Assembly: GCF_000321225.1 (NCBI RefSeq)
Contig: NW_004450302.1
Span: 734,419-798,418 of the forward strand
DNA: 64,000 nucleotides
Reading direction: 5' to 3'
Origin: Odobenus rosmarus divergens
Lineage: Eukaryota > Chordata > Mammalia > Carnivora > Odobenidae
The notes beneath the pieces were generated by a model, which was given only the letters and a program-made list of their open reading frames with translations, ran no database searches and had not been told where the DNA came from. Below are positions 11,101-23,559 of the stretch, in pieces. Each line of letters opens with the position of its first letter. Positions within the stretch are counted from its first letter, which is position 1. Made by a program: the position numbers and the translations under genes.

Positions 11101-14100
11101 GCCAGCCAGACCCAGACTCCCCACTGGTCAGGAGCTGAGCTCCCAGTTTTTATGCAATTAAAACATTAACAGAGAACCACCCCCATCCACAACCCCCATG
11201 CCCCCCAGCTCTCCCAGAGCAGCAGAGCTCAGTTAAGTTAAACAAGGCCAGCCCAGCTCTGCAGCCAGTGAAGGGGGTGGGGGGGGTCACTGGGCAAACA
11301 GCAATAAACTCATTCCTTTGCCCATCTCTCTGGCCCTGCCCCCACAGGCAGGATTGGGATATCATCCATTAGATCAGGTTGACACTTGGGGGAGCAGGCT
11401 TTCCTTATTCCGGCCGGCTGGCCGGAAGGGAAAAGCATATTCAGAGGGTTGGTGGGGGGGGTTGCCTGGTTGCAGAAATTCCACCTGTCATTTGTAGCCC
11501 CCTTCATGGCCGGCTCCAGTTACAGGGCTGGGGGCTGGCAACAGGTGCTGGCCAGGCTGGCAGCAGTCTAATCCCCCACCGGCTCCCCAGGGCTGACAGT
11601 GGTGCCTGGAGGTCCCAGCAGGGGCCAGGCAGGCAGGATGCTGGGTAGAAGGAGGCATCACTGCCCGGCAGGTGGAGGCGGGGACAGACAGCTCAAGGCC
11701 CTTCTGTATGACCTGGCTCAGTGGGTCTGGAGAAGGCAGGGAAACCTGCGTTCTCCAGCACCTAGTTCATTTCCCCATGATGCCAGGCGGGCGGGCTAGA
11801 GTGTGGGAGGTCTGTCTGCCTGCTTTTCCTCCTCCTCTCCAAATTCCAGGAACAGGCAAGGGAGGCTCCAGTTGCGGAGAGAGAGGGAGAGCAAGCAGGC
11901 GGTCCCAGCTGGGGAGGGGGGGGACTGGAGCGGAGGCATGATCCAGACGAGCAAGAGACACCCACACCCGAGCCAGACGGGGACAGACACACCGACGCTG
12001 ACACATTCTCACACTCTGGGCCTGGTCCCCGCACACCGCCCACCCTGCAGGGACACCCAGACACTCTCAGGCAATCCTGCCAATCCCCAGAACACTCCCT
12101 GGACACACACGGAGATCCAGGCACTCGCCCCCACCCTCCATCCCCCTACAAACCGTGTGGGCTCTAGACAGCAGCGAGCCTGGAGAGGGGAACAGAGGGA
12201 AGAAAGACAGCAGCAGCAGAGGGGATGCGCAGCCAAAGCCCTGGGAGCTGGGGTATCAGCTGCCACACTCCTTTCCCAAAACCCAGTAAGTCAAGACAAC
12301 CCTGGTCGTCTTGCCAGGGACCCTGCCAGCTTCCCACACTCCCAGAACCACGGCCACCAGAAAGGGGCGTGGGGCACTGGGAAAGTGGAGATTACCACGT
12401 TCATTCGTCACAGGGATAGGATTACCTTCCCCAAATGCCCACCACCCTAGATCTCAGACACCGCTCCTAAACAGACCTCCAGAAAGCCCCAAACACACCT
12501 ACGCCTCAGCCCAGCCCAGGTCCGGCCCTGCCCTGCCCCAGCCCGTGCTGCCCAAAGGACAGGGAACTGGGCACTGAGGTTCTACACTTTGGAGCAGGCT
12601 CCACCCTCATGTCGCACAGTTCTGAGAACTACCCCACTAAAAAACCTAGAGTCTGAGCAAGAAGTGGGTTGGGGGGAAAGGTTCCAAAGAGCAGAGCCAG
12701 CTTCTAAGACCAAAGGATTTAGGGAAGGGGAGCTAATTAATTAAGGTCTGGGTCAATGCCCCAAAAACAGACTTGAAGGGCCACTCAGACGGTGTCCTCT
12801 CCCCCCACACCAGACAGGGGTGGCAGGAACCACGTCATGGCACATGTGGGTGACTGTGCCCAGCGGGGGAGGCACAGGGGTGATCAGGATGGGGCTGCCC
12901 ACAGCTAGCTTCCTGCCAGGCTGCCACATGGTTGGGAGTAGGAGGTGGACCAGAGAAGTGTCCCAGAATGGTAGCAGGGGCATTTAGGGTCAAAGGATGG
13001 AGATTTAGGGGTTATAGAAGGAAATGGCCTTGATTAAGCCATTCTAAGCCCAGGGTCTTCTCAGAACTGCTACTTCATCTGCACTGCCCTCACCAGTCCG
13101 GTGGGGAAATTCCTGCCTTGACCATTGCATGCATGTTCACTCACACCCTCAAAGTCCAAAGCTAAGATCCTCAGCTCCCAAGGGCCTACTGCAGTCTGAC
13201 CCTAGCGACCGCTCCATCTCAGGACCAACATGGCCCAGACTCCCAAGCAAACTGATGTCCTAGCCCCTCCCAATGCACTAAAATCTTTCATAGCCGCAAA
13301 CTCACTGACCCCCCTCCCCAACTTCCTCCAGCTCCAAATACTCTTTCTCTTGTTCTTCCCCCAGACTCATCTCCACCCCCCACGGGGGGAAGCCCCAGGG
13401 TGCCAAGCCACCTCCACTCCAATCTGGGGCTTCCCCGACCCAGCCTCCCGATCAAGCACAAGGCCCTGGAGGAGAGTTTGGGGCTTGAGCCCATTTTTGT
13501 AGCAAGACCTGGCATCCTTACTGAATAACTTCCCTAGAACGACCCTGCCCTATGACCACTGCAGCCAGGGAAGGGGACAAGAGACATCCCTGAATCTCCC
13601 ACCCAGGGAAGTGGAGGAGGGATGGTGGTCAGGAGCAAAAGTGAGGGGGAGTTAGCAGCAGAGGGTCAGGGAGTGGGGGAGTGTTCTCAGGAACAAGTCC
13701 CTCTAAGAACATATAAATACATACAAGTGCACACAGCCCACAGACAGAAGGCAATCTGGTAAAAGAGGAGGGAGATGGCACCAGGTGAGTGTGGAGGGTG
13801 CCCCACCATGCCAGCACATGGGCATCCTATCCAAGAGAGAATGGACAGAGGCAGAGAAATCTCTCCCAAGGCTGCCGGGCTTTTCCTGTCTGATTTCCAT
13901 AGGAGTTGGTCCCCATCCCCACCCTAGCACACTGGTGGCCTGCCCCCCTTCCCACTGAGCAGCCTGACAATAGGGCAGTGCCCAGAGAAGGGGGGGCACA
14001 GCCAAGCTGATTTTTCCAGCGCCCCCCCTTCCACATACACATCTGGCTAGCAGCTTCCCCTCCTCGTGGGTGGCACCAGGTCCGAGACACCCTCAGCAGA

Positions 14101-14740
14101 GCAAAGACAACCAGTCCATTCCGCCCTCCCCTCATCCCAAAAAGCTTGCACAACCCCATGGTAGCACCAGACCCAGAGACCTGCCTCCCCTGACTGCACT
14201 GACTCCCGCACCCAATTCAGTCGGCTCCCCTCACTCCACGGGGGACACCAGCTGAGCGGGCCCCGCCCCCCAGACGGCTGCTCCGGTGGGGGTGGGCCTC
14301 CGGGCTGATTCCCCCCAAACCACAGGGCAGCTCAGATAACAGGAGCGAAAGGAGGGGGCTAGTCCGTTGGGCATCCGATCTCTCCCCAAACAGGTTTGAA
14401 AGTCTTTTTGTTTTGTTTGTTTTTGAAGAGAAAAGCGAGAGGGAGTGGGAGTTCCCAGCGGCGGTTCTGCCACAGCTCGGGCGCCGGGGACACGCGCGGC
14501 AGACGGCCCCAGATGCCCCACGGCTGCGCGCGAACACTCGGGCGCAGACAGACGCACAGACCGGGCTCCCCCACCCTGAGCTCGGCGGCAGCGGGGTAGG
14601 AAGGCCAGGAAACCCCGGGTTCCCGTCGGAACCCGCCCGGCAGCGGGTCCCCCGCCCGCAGCTCCTATCAGGGGCAGGCCACGGGGCTCCGAAGCCCGCG
14701 GGAACAGGGGGCTCTCCAAAATCCCCGGGGCAGAGGTTAC

Positions 14741-14930
14741 CTCACAGCGGGAGGAAGCAATCCGTCCAGGGCGCCCGCGGGCTCGGCGTCTGCCCTGACG
14801 ACGGTGCTGCTAAGCGTCAGGGGTACGGGGTCCCGGGAGAGGAGCCGTCTGGGGGGCCGCGGCTCAGGGGCGCGGGGCGAAGGCAGCGGCCATGGCGAGT
14901 CACGTGCGGAGGCTGAAACTTTACCCGGAG
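14741..14930 (-). other. RARA: Candidate RARA 5' untranslated exon
   Basis: On the minus strand a GC-rich segment ends ...CTGTGAG|GTAACCT, a good splice donor with its last exonic base at 14741. The upstream boundary is set only loosely by the CpG island; an E-box CACGTG lies at about 14903. The exon would splice to the alpha-1 coding exon near 2.43-2.47 kb. No RNA evidence is available. Confidence 0.4.
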
Positions 14931-15058
14931 CCCCAGACTGGGGTGGGGGGGGCGGGGGCGGAGGGTACGGAGCAGGAGGGGAGGCCCTCTCCCCCCCAGG
15001 CCCGCCTCCGCCCGCCCACTGACCTATCACCAGCCAGGGGCGGGCCCACAGGATCACG

Positions 15059-15074
15059 CCCCCCCCCCCCCCCC
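15059..15074. repeat. C homopolymer, 16 bases
   Basis: Uninterrupted C run just upstream (minus-strand sense) of the candidate exon. Confidence 0.95.
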
Positions 15075-15424
15075 GTAACAGGCCCAGGGAAGGGCGAGTC
15101 TTAAAGGAGACGTGCCTAGCAGAAGGCTGGACCGTGGGAATCTGGGAGAATTCCCTCCCTCTGCCCCAAAAGGAGAGATTCAGAGCGAGGAGAAGTTCTG
15201 CAGAAAGAACGGAAAGAGGGCTCCATAGAGAAAGTACAGCAGTGTGTGGTGTCGCAATCCCTTGCCCCCAACCACACACACGCACACTCGCAGGGGCACG
15301 GATCACACACACACAACACACAGCACACACACGCCCCACACCTAAACCGGGAAGAGGGCATAATATGGAACTGAATACAGTGACTCTGGCCCCTGCTATC
15401 AAGACCCTGACTCCCATAGTTATA

Positions 15425-15530
15425 ATCCTCCAGGGATCGATTGGAACTGAGAGCTGTGCGACCTTGAATAAGTCGCTTCCTTTCTGTGAATCTTAATTTT
15501 CTCATCTGCAAAAAAGGAAGTGCAAGAGTA
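15425..15530 (+). repeat. MIR fragment
   Basis: Text such as GCTGTGCGACCTTGAATAAGTCGCTTCC followed by TTAATTTTCTCATCTGCAAAA is the MIR core region, split over two short motifs here. Confidence 0.7.
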
Positions 15531-16039
15531 GGTAGACCTCCCTCGAGTAATAACTGCTCTCCTCTTCCCCAAACACCTCTCCAGCTGTCGCAGGAACTCG
15601 GTCCCAACCCAATCCCCAAGCATCTCCCCACCAAGTACCCTTCCCCCGAAAGGGCAGTGGCCCTTGGAGCTTCCAAGAGGCTAGCAGGGGGCGCTCAGGA
15701 GCACCCCTCCATATCAGAGGACTCTGACTCCAGCTTCTCTCTCTTCTGGCCCAGGCTGGAGGAGCCAAAAAAGCTCACGCTCTGGTTATGGGGGGGCGGG
15801 CAGGATCTGAATCACTCTCCATCTGCAGAGACCCCAGTCCCCAACACAGCCACAGGCAGCCTCCCAGCTTGCCGCTCCGTTTGGAGGGATCACGTCCCCA
15901 CCTCTAGCAGCCTACTGGGGGATGAAAGAATCACGAAGGGACAACCCCCCCTTCCACGGTCAGAGAAGTGGCCACAAGTGCCCCCACAGGACTTCCCACT
16001 GGAAGGGGAAGTGTCACACTCCCAGGCCTCCACCCCAGT

Positions 16040-16460
16040 GAGGAGACTCTCAGGCTGACCCGGCTGGCAGAGCTCTCAAAAGCCACCGGCCTGACGGGGC
16101 CCCCACTGTACAGACTAGGAACCGGAGGTCGGAGGTCGGGAGCGGACGCGGGGTTCTGTTCGCCATCGCACTGGCTGCACGGCTTGGGGGAGAACTGAGG
16201 TATCTGATTGCCTGCCTCCAGCTTTAGCCCCCCAGCCTTGGTAAGGTAGGACACGCCGGGTCGACGGGACGCTCTGCTCCGAGGTCCGGCACCGGGGAAG
16301 AGTGCCCGGGCAGCGCTTCTCCAAGCCCCTGCCCGCCCTCCGGGCCCGGCTGTCTCTCGCTCCCGTCTGGATTTCCGTCCACCCGTGCGAACCGCCCGCC
16401 CAGCCCCTCCCGTCCTGTCCCGTCCAGATCCATCCGCAAACATGCGCTCAGCGGGCAGGA
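16040..16460. promoter_or_regulatory. CpG-rich patch
   Basis: CpG-dense stretch (GGTCGACGGGACGCTC, CCGTCTGGATTTCCGTCC and neighbours) about 1 kb upstream of the main RARA island. It could be an extension of the promoter island or an alternative first exon; I cannot place an exon in it. Confidence 0.35.
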
Positions 16461-17854
16461 ATGCGCCAATGGCTCCCAGATGTGGACGCCGACGCTTAAC
16501 CCCTTACCCCCCAGCGCCCCCCCCAAGCCTTCCAGCCTGAGCCTAACCAGCAGCAGGGGGCGTCACCGGGGGGGGGGTGAGAGACCAGCCTGGGAGGGGG
16601 CTCAGCGCTAGCCACCCCTAGCCCGCGCAGGCTCTTCCTGCCCCAGATTCTACCAGTATCCCTTCCAGCTAAGGCTAGAGGGGAAGGACCATGAACACAA
16701 AAACGCAAGTATGCATAAACACAGGTACGCTGCCTCCCGCGAAGGGCGGCCTTCACATATACCCACCAGCGCAGTCATGTACACCCGTGCACACCGAGAT
16801 TCAGAGGTGTAAACGCACACGCAGGACACCCATATATGCACACCCATGTGCACCTTCAGAGCACACATGTGTGCACCCCCACATGCACACGCAGGGCACA
16901 CGTGTATCCACATTCTTGAGTAGAACCGAACAAGCTCATATAAGATGCATTTGTGCACCACCAAGGTCACGGGGCAGACTGTGGGGCACACTCCTGAACA
17001 GACATAGCAATAGGCCCATGTGCAGATGAAGGAAGAAATTCATGCACCCACACACCCATTCCCCACAGGGGGCCAGACACTCAGACACCCATAAGAATAA
17101 GCACACAGCCCACAGGCCTTTGGGGCACCTCCCCCGCCCCGCCCCGCCACGGCTCAGGGCACCCAGTCCTGCCTGTCCAGTGTCTAGCCCTACCCAGGCT
17201 TGACTCCAGGAAACAGGAGAGGTCCCCAGGTGGGAGGCCAGGAGTCTTCAGTCTGCAGCAGCTGAACTCCCACAGCAGGGTCCCCACCCCCAACCTGCAG
17301 GGACCCTCACACAGAAGGGGGGGAAAGTGCAGGAGGCAGCAGGAGGCGAACAGACCGAGAAAAGCCACAGGCCCAGGGGCTCCTCACTCTTTAAGAAAGA
17401 CACTCCTTCTTGGGGCCTGCCCTACCCCTCCCGCACACAGAGGGCAATGGGCTGGGGAAGGAGACCGAGCCACTGTTTTTCCCAAGACAGAGCTCCCTCT
17501 CCAAACTAGAGGAAACCCTAGAGAGCGCCCAGCAGCCAAAGGAGATACAAAATAGCCCTGAGACACCCCCCAGGAAGGCCCACACTTCCAGCAAAACAAG
17601 GCCTCCCTCTCACAGCCTCTGAGGAACTCCTAAAGAAGAGCACCCCTGGTAGCGTGAGGAGAGGATGGAAAGCACGACCACCTGGATGCAGGTGGTGTGG
17701 GAGATGTCTGCTGGAACCTGCCCAGCCCCTGACTCTTCTTTCCCTCCCTGGCTGCCCTCCAGCCCCCTCATCCCAAGGGGAGCTCCTCCTGCAAGCACAC
17801 TCCTGCCCCACTTCATCTGATTAACACAGTCCTGAAGGGTCATCTGGGGCAGGG

Positions 17855-17965
17855 ATCCCGCTGCCATTGTGCAGATGAGGAGACTGAGGTGCAGAAAGGA
17901 AAGTGCCCTGCCCAAGGTCACCAGCTTGCCAGTGGCAGAGCTAAGATTCTGACCCACAGTCCCCT
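17855..17965 (-). repeat. MIR fragment
   Basis: CAGATGAGGAGACTGAGGTGCAG, CCCAAGGTCACCAGCTTGCC and GTGGCAGAGCTAAGATTC are the MIR core read on the opposite strand. Confidence 0.8.
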
Positions 17966-20900
17966 CCTCAACCGCCCCCACTCGGCCCCGAATCAAACAT
18001 CTCCGCGCAGTACCCTGCTGCCTCCTGTGTCGTCCTTCACCCCCTCCATAGAGCACATGGGACAAACACCATCCTTGTGCGAGCACTGCAGGGTTGTGGG
18101 TGGCACCAGGACATGCCAGAGACAGATCAGAGAAGACACCGGGGGCTACACACATGGCCCCCCCCAACCCCACCCCAAGCATGATGCCCACCTGCCCAGC
18201 AGGCACAGCCGGGTGACTCAGCTGCATCCGGGGGAGATGCCAGGGCAGTGACTCACCTACCGAGAAGAGCTGAGCCTGGCACCTTGCCAGCCCCAGGACA
18301 GAAGTGACTTAGTCACCAAGACTGTGATGCCCGGCAGGCACAGCCCAGGGACTGGGGACAGGGGCAGGCTGCATCCTCCATGGTTACATGCGCCCCCTGG
18401 CGAAGAACAGGCGTCCCAGGGCAAGCCGTGGCTGTGCCCGCCCCTGCCCTCCCCCCCATCACGGCCCACCCCCAGCTCACCAGGCCCTGTTCCAGTGCAG
18501 ACAAGTTTTGTGAGACCCCTAGGCTGCCCTGCCCCCCTGCGGCCTGCCCCCTGCCCATCACTCACCACCCACTCTCCCACCAGCCCCACCTCCTCCTGCC
18601 ACCCAAGTTGTACCCAGGCTGTGCGGCTCCTTTAACATGTCCTGGCAGCACCTCCTGCCCCCACAGCCCTTCTCCACCCCCAGCGCACACACATGCACAC
18701 TCACACACATTTCTGCCAGCCCTGCTTCAGCCAGCAGCTGCTGAAGCTGTTGAACCGGAGGGGAATGGGGGGGGGGTGCGGGGATTGGGTTACCAGAGGC
18801 TGATGGGGTGGGCTGTCACCCAATCCCTCCCCAGCTAGTCCTCCCTGGGCACAGTCTCCCTCACCCACCTGCTTCCCCCCACCTCTGGCTGGCAGCCTAC
18901 TGCCCTTTAAGCCCCTCCACCCCCACTCCACCCAAGCTAGAAAATAAATGTTCAAGAGTATTTGTCATGCTAAGGCCAGCCCAGTCTAGGAGAGAAAGAG
19001 AATGAGAGGGACAGAGAGATGGACAGAAAGAGTCATTCCTGCGCTCGGTGCCCCAGCCACAACCCACAACCACTAGGTGTGTAGATCTACGTGTACGTGG
19101 AGCTGGAAAGGGACTGAGTAACTCGCCAAGTCCCGGGAGAGTTGGGGGGGCCCAAGGGGAGTCGACAGGCTGAACAACCTCAATCCATTTGTGCTATTGA
19201 TTTCTCACACAGTGCAGCAGGCCTGATGGAGGGGGGGCATGATAAATCAGCCCCCCAGAGACAGAGACTGTGTGTGGCGGGGAGGGGCTCCTGCACCACA
19301 ATCTGTGGCCCACTGCGCTGGGCTTGGTGGGGAGGGTGTGGGCAACAGAGGACTGGGAGATGCCGAGTGGCAGGAGGTGGTGGGGGCATGTTGGGCCCAA
19401 GCCTACCTGGAACACCTCCTTCCAGCTGCATCTGCAGCTGATTGGAAGAAAGAAGGTGGGGGACAGAAGCACCACCTCCGGCTCCATAAGCAGGGCCCTG
19501 AACAACTCCAGGGGGCGCCACTCCCAGCATAGTCAGTGTGCAACATGGCGGCCCTGGCGATGAGGACGAGGCAGGACACTAATTCTGAGGGACCATAATT
19601 CTCCACTGAACTTTCTCCTCCTGAAGTTCAACCAGCCACCCCTGCCCCCAAGCCTCAGAGGAGGCTTCACTTCTGACTTCTGACTGGAAGCCTGTGGTAA
19701 TATACCCACTCTTCGGCCTGCTCCCCTCCTTCGTTGGGGGCAGTGGCAAACAACCAGAAGGACCTAGGCGGGGCAGGATGGGGGCTCTGGAGAGCCTGCA
19801 AAACTACATCCTAGTGCTTGGTCTGTCCTCAACTCACCCCAGGACTGTGGACAAATCTAGGCCCTCTCTGGGTCTCTAAGATGGAAGAAGACCGGATGCC
19901 CCTTCTCTAAGGTGTCTCCAAGCCCAGGCTCATCAGCCTGTGAGCCTGTTGAAAGATGCCCAGCACCTCGATTCACACCAGTGGCCACAGGCCACTGAAA
20001 CAAACCCCAACCCTTGACCTCCTTCCAGCCGGACACAGGCTCTCTCCACACGGTGGAGATTTATAAACAAACCAAGCTGGGGTTTACCAGAGACCCTGCA
20101 TAAACAGGCAGAGAGGGAAATAGACCAGTAGGGGAGGGAGGCATAACCAGGTGCCATGAGGCACACCTACAGGAGAAAATCGGCGCAAGGGGTCTGGGCT
20201 GGAGCCCAGTGCAGCCCGAGGACTGGTTGAGGGTCCTAGGGCAAGAGACATCCCCCTGTCTAGGCCTGTTTGCCCCTCTGTAATGGGGAGGGATTGTCTA
20301 GGTGGTCTCTAAAGCCCCTTCCGGTTCTAAGTCTAGTAGGACAGAGAGCCCTGAGGGGTCCCCAGGATTCTTCCGCAGATGGGTCCTGGCCCATCTACCT
20401 GGGTCAGGACCATCTCTGCAAGGCCCTGCCCCAGCCCAACAAGCCCCTCTGCCTGGTCTGCTACCCCTCTGGCTCTTCCTCACTCCTCCGCCTGCCTGCT
20501 CACCCTCACCTTGGCCAGTCCCTCTGCTGCCCCGTGCTTTTCTGCACGTCCCTCCTGCCAGGGGACAGACCAACTAAAAATAGTCCCTGCAGCCTTTCTC
20601 GCCCACAGCTGCCCAAAGAGCAGGAAATGAGGGGGGCAGGGAGGCCCGTGTCCTGCTCTCCCCCACAAACTCCCAGCTCCAAACCAAGTCCAGCACTCCA
20701 GCCTGGGGCTCCTGCCAACTTGGCCATCTCAGGGGCATCCCACACCCCTTCCCTAGGGGGAGGCCTGCCCATAAGTGCCTACAATCCTAGAGCTGTCCCT
20801 GCCCTCCGAGAGGAGGAGAGAGGAGGCAAGCAGTCTAGAGGGAAACCTTCCCAATTTCTGACAAATCAGTGCCAACCACATTGTGGGCACTGAGAGGGCA

Positions 20901-22284
20901 GGGCCTGGCTCCACTGACTGGTCTTTTGAGGGCAGAGGGAATTGGCATGGGGAAGTTTGTGCTGGTTTCCTTCATCCTGGCCCAGCTGGAGAGAAGACAA
21001 AATAGTGCCCCAGCCTCAATGATGCTAATCCCCTGTTCCCCAAAATGTGTGGGTACAGACATAGGGGTTTCAATGGCCACCCCCAGATACCATGGGGAAA
21101 AAAAAGCTAAAAAGAAGAGCAGAAGATCTTGTCTGTCCATATGTAGAGATGGAAGCCTGGAGGCGAGAACAGGCCATGCCTACCAGGCAGGACACGTGCT
21201 GCCCCCAAGCTGAGTCAGAGGCGAGAAGGGAAGAGCCAGGGTGCTGTGGTGCCAGGGGCTGTGGCGCCCCCACCCCTATCCCACCTGGGATTCTTGACGC
21301 CTCCCAGCCCAGGGAGAAGGCCCTCCCCCACAGAAGGAAGGAAACCAGCTTAGCGACTCTCTGGAGGCCTGCAGGGCAGCCCTGCACCAGGAGGCAGGCG
21401 GGAAACCCAGGAGTCCTGGCACCCAGCCCAGACAGTGAGTGAGAGAAATACCTTGGAGGGGAGGAAACAGCCCACAGTGAGGCAGGCACACAGTGCCCCC
21501 AGCAGCTCCCAGATGTGACCCGTAAGGGGGAACTGGCCAAAGGGGCTGGATGGGGAAAGTGAACACATCTCCCAACAAGAAGAGAGAAGAAAGTGGGGCC
21601 ATGGGGACAGGGGAGGGGGCAGGGCAAGCCTGGTTCTCCCCTGCTGTCCTCTCCACCAGGTCACGGTCAGAGATAGCGACATTAAGGCCACCAAAGATCA
21701 AACAGGTCCTGGGGTTTCCCCCTCCCCTAATCTTCATTCCTTGCGTCCTCTGGCACCCCTTCCCTGGGGCCAAGCCAAGCCTGGAGTCCGCGGGCCCAAG
21801 GTGGTGCCTGGGAGGCCTGGACAGTGCCAGGGGCAGCCCTCATACCGTCCTCCCACTGGCTTCCCTCCCGCCTGCTCTCAGCCGTCACACAGATCTCAGC
21901 TGTCCAATCCGATTAGGGCCCCTGTCCAGTGAGCCGGACAAGGAGGCCACTGGGCAGGGGAGACGGGGACAAGGACGCTGAGCAGGAATGGCAGAAGGAA
22001 GGTGGAGACAGGGCTCAGTGGGAGAAGGTGTGGAGCCCCAGAGGAAGAAAAGCCTGGTGGAGAGATCTGTCCTCTCTGACCACAGGCTCTCTGGCGACAG
22101 CTACCACCTGCATTAGGGTAATTCCACAGCCCTGGGGACAATGGCCTGCCTGGTTCTGCCATCCCACAGATGGGCAAGGATGGGGGGAAGGAAAGCCAAG
22201 GCAGAGAGACTGACCTAGATTTAGGAAGAGAATCCCGTCCTAGAACCCCTACTCCTCCCCCCCAGCATAACTACCATTTGCACT

Positions 22285-22400
22285 GGTCTGTCTGATACAT
22301 TGTCTTATGGGGTCTTTATGGAGGTGTCCCTATCAGGCAAGTGGCATTGCTACTGATAGCCATTTTTACAAATGAAGAAACTAAGTCAGCTGTCTTCCTG
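22285..22400 (-). repeat. MIR-like fragment
   Basis: A diverged MIR 3' portion ending CATTTTTACAAATGAAGAAACTAAG. Confidence 0.55.
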
Positions 22401-22453
22401 GTTGTTGGCCTCACTGAAATAAATTATTTTCCTGTCTCACCAAAACAACAACG

Positions 22454-22536
22454 AAGAAAGAAGGAAGGAAGGAANNNNNNNNNNNNNNNNNNNNNNNNNN
22501 NNNNNNNNNNNNNNNNNNNNNNNNAGGAAGGAAGGA

Positions 22537-22608
<72 letters not shown>

Positions 22609-22618
22609 AAAGAAAGAC
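22454..22618. repeat. (GGAA)n/(GAAA)n microsatellite interrupted by a gap
   Basis: AAGGAAGGAAGG units lead into a run of N and continue as about 17 GAAA units. The true length is unknown because of the gap. Confidence 0.95.
22475..22524. other. Assembly gap of exactly 50 N
   Basis: Fifty N characters inside a tetranucleotide repeat. The round number suggests a placeholder rather than a measured length. Confidence 0.99.
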
Positions 22619-23306
22619 TGAGCCTTCAGTATAAATGCACATAACCACTCACACTCAGAATCTCTGCTTCCTGAGTCAAGAGAATTAAGTCTGAAGTCGC
22701 TCCATTATCCACCCTTTCCTGCAAAATCAACCCTTAGAGGACCTGGGGAGTCATGGAGAGATGCAAAGCACACCCCACACCTCGACAGAGTTACCAGATG
22801 GGGGCATGCCGCCCACTCCACCACACAGAGAGCTAGAGGGGTTCCCCAAAAGCGTGACCAGTCTTTCCTATCACTCTCTTCCCCAGTTACGCTCAGAGGC
22901 GATACACACATTCACACAGTTACTCAGACAAGTCCTACTCCCCTCCTGCAAACCCACTAAACCAGAATGAGATGCCCTAGATCTTCAGAGAGCAGGCTTT
23001 TTCAGCCCCCAACTGGAAGGAAAAATCAGCCACTGTAAACAGTAGGTACTGTTCAGCCTTTTCCCAGAGAGCCTGCAGGAGGGCAGAAGCTTCGGGGACA
23101 ACACCAGGAGTCTGAGGCTCTGAAAGCCAAGGAACCCAGGGAGCTGGCATGGCTGGGTGGCCTCCCGGATCTGGTCCACACCCCCTTCCCCAGCCATCTG
23201 GGCTGAGCCTGTTCTGGCCTGGGCCACACTCTGGGACCTCTCCCCTTCAATGCACACAGCCACCTTTATCCAAAGCTTATAGATCTTAAAACCACATGGT
23301 CCACAC

Positions 23307-23333
23307 CACACACACACACACACACACACACAC
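23307..23333. repeat. (CA)n microsatellite followed by a G-rich run
   Basis: About 13 CA units, then GGGGGCGGGGGCGGGG, which could form a quadruplex. Confidence 0.95.
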
Positions 23334-23559
23334 GGGGGCGGGGGCGGGGGGGGTCTTTGCAATAGGTGCTGAGGTCTTGGCAGGGATGGGGGCTCTAAGC
23401 TGAAAGAACTTTCCCTAGAGGGACAGGTCACCAAAAACCACTCACAACCTCCACTGCCCTCCGGCAAAGCCTTTAGCCACCCAAGTGTGAGAGGAGCCTG
23501 AAAAGGGGTATTAGGTCCCCTACAAGGTGAGTAGGGAGCTGGGGGCTGCCGAAGTCCCA

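Larger units (their letters stand above)
2466..14740 (-). other. RARA: RARA intron upstream of the alpha-1 coding exon
   Basis: This is intron sequence between a candidate 5' untranslated exon near 14.74-14.93 kb and the alpha-1 exon. It holds two full carnivore SINEs, a short SINE and an L1 3' end, all between 3.5 and 5.2 kb, a MIR at about 7.15-7.34 kb, and several microsatellites. Otherwise it is single-copy, GC-rich DNA with no coding exon I can recognise. A/T-rich patches with MEF2-like motifs lie at 8067-8076 and 11078-11087. Confidence 0.6.
14440..15110. promoter_or_regulatory. RARA: CpG island, probable RARA alpha-1 promoter region
   Basis: This stretch is dense in CpG (for example around 14460-14560, 14640-14700 and 14760-14900), unlike its flanks. 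It has G-runs at 14938-14985 and a 16-base C run at 15059-15074. It lies about 12 kb upstream of the alpha-1 coding exon and contains a good minus-strand donor, as expected of the housekeeping-type RARA P1 promoter and first exon. The assignment is inferred from position and composition. Confidence 0.6.
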
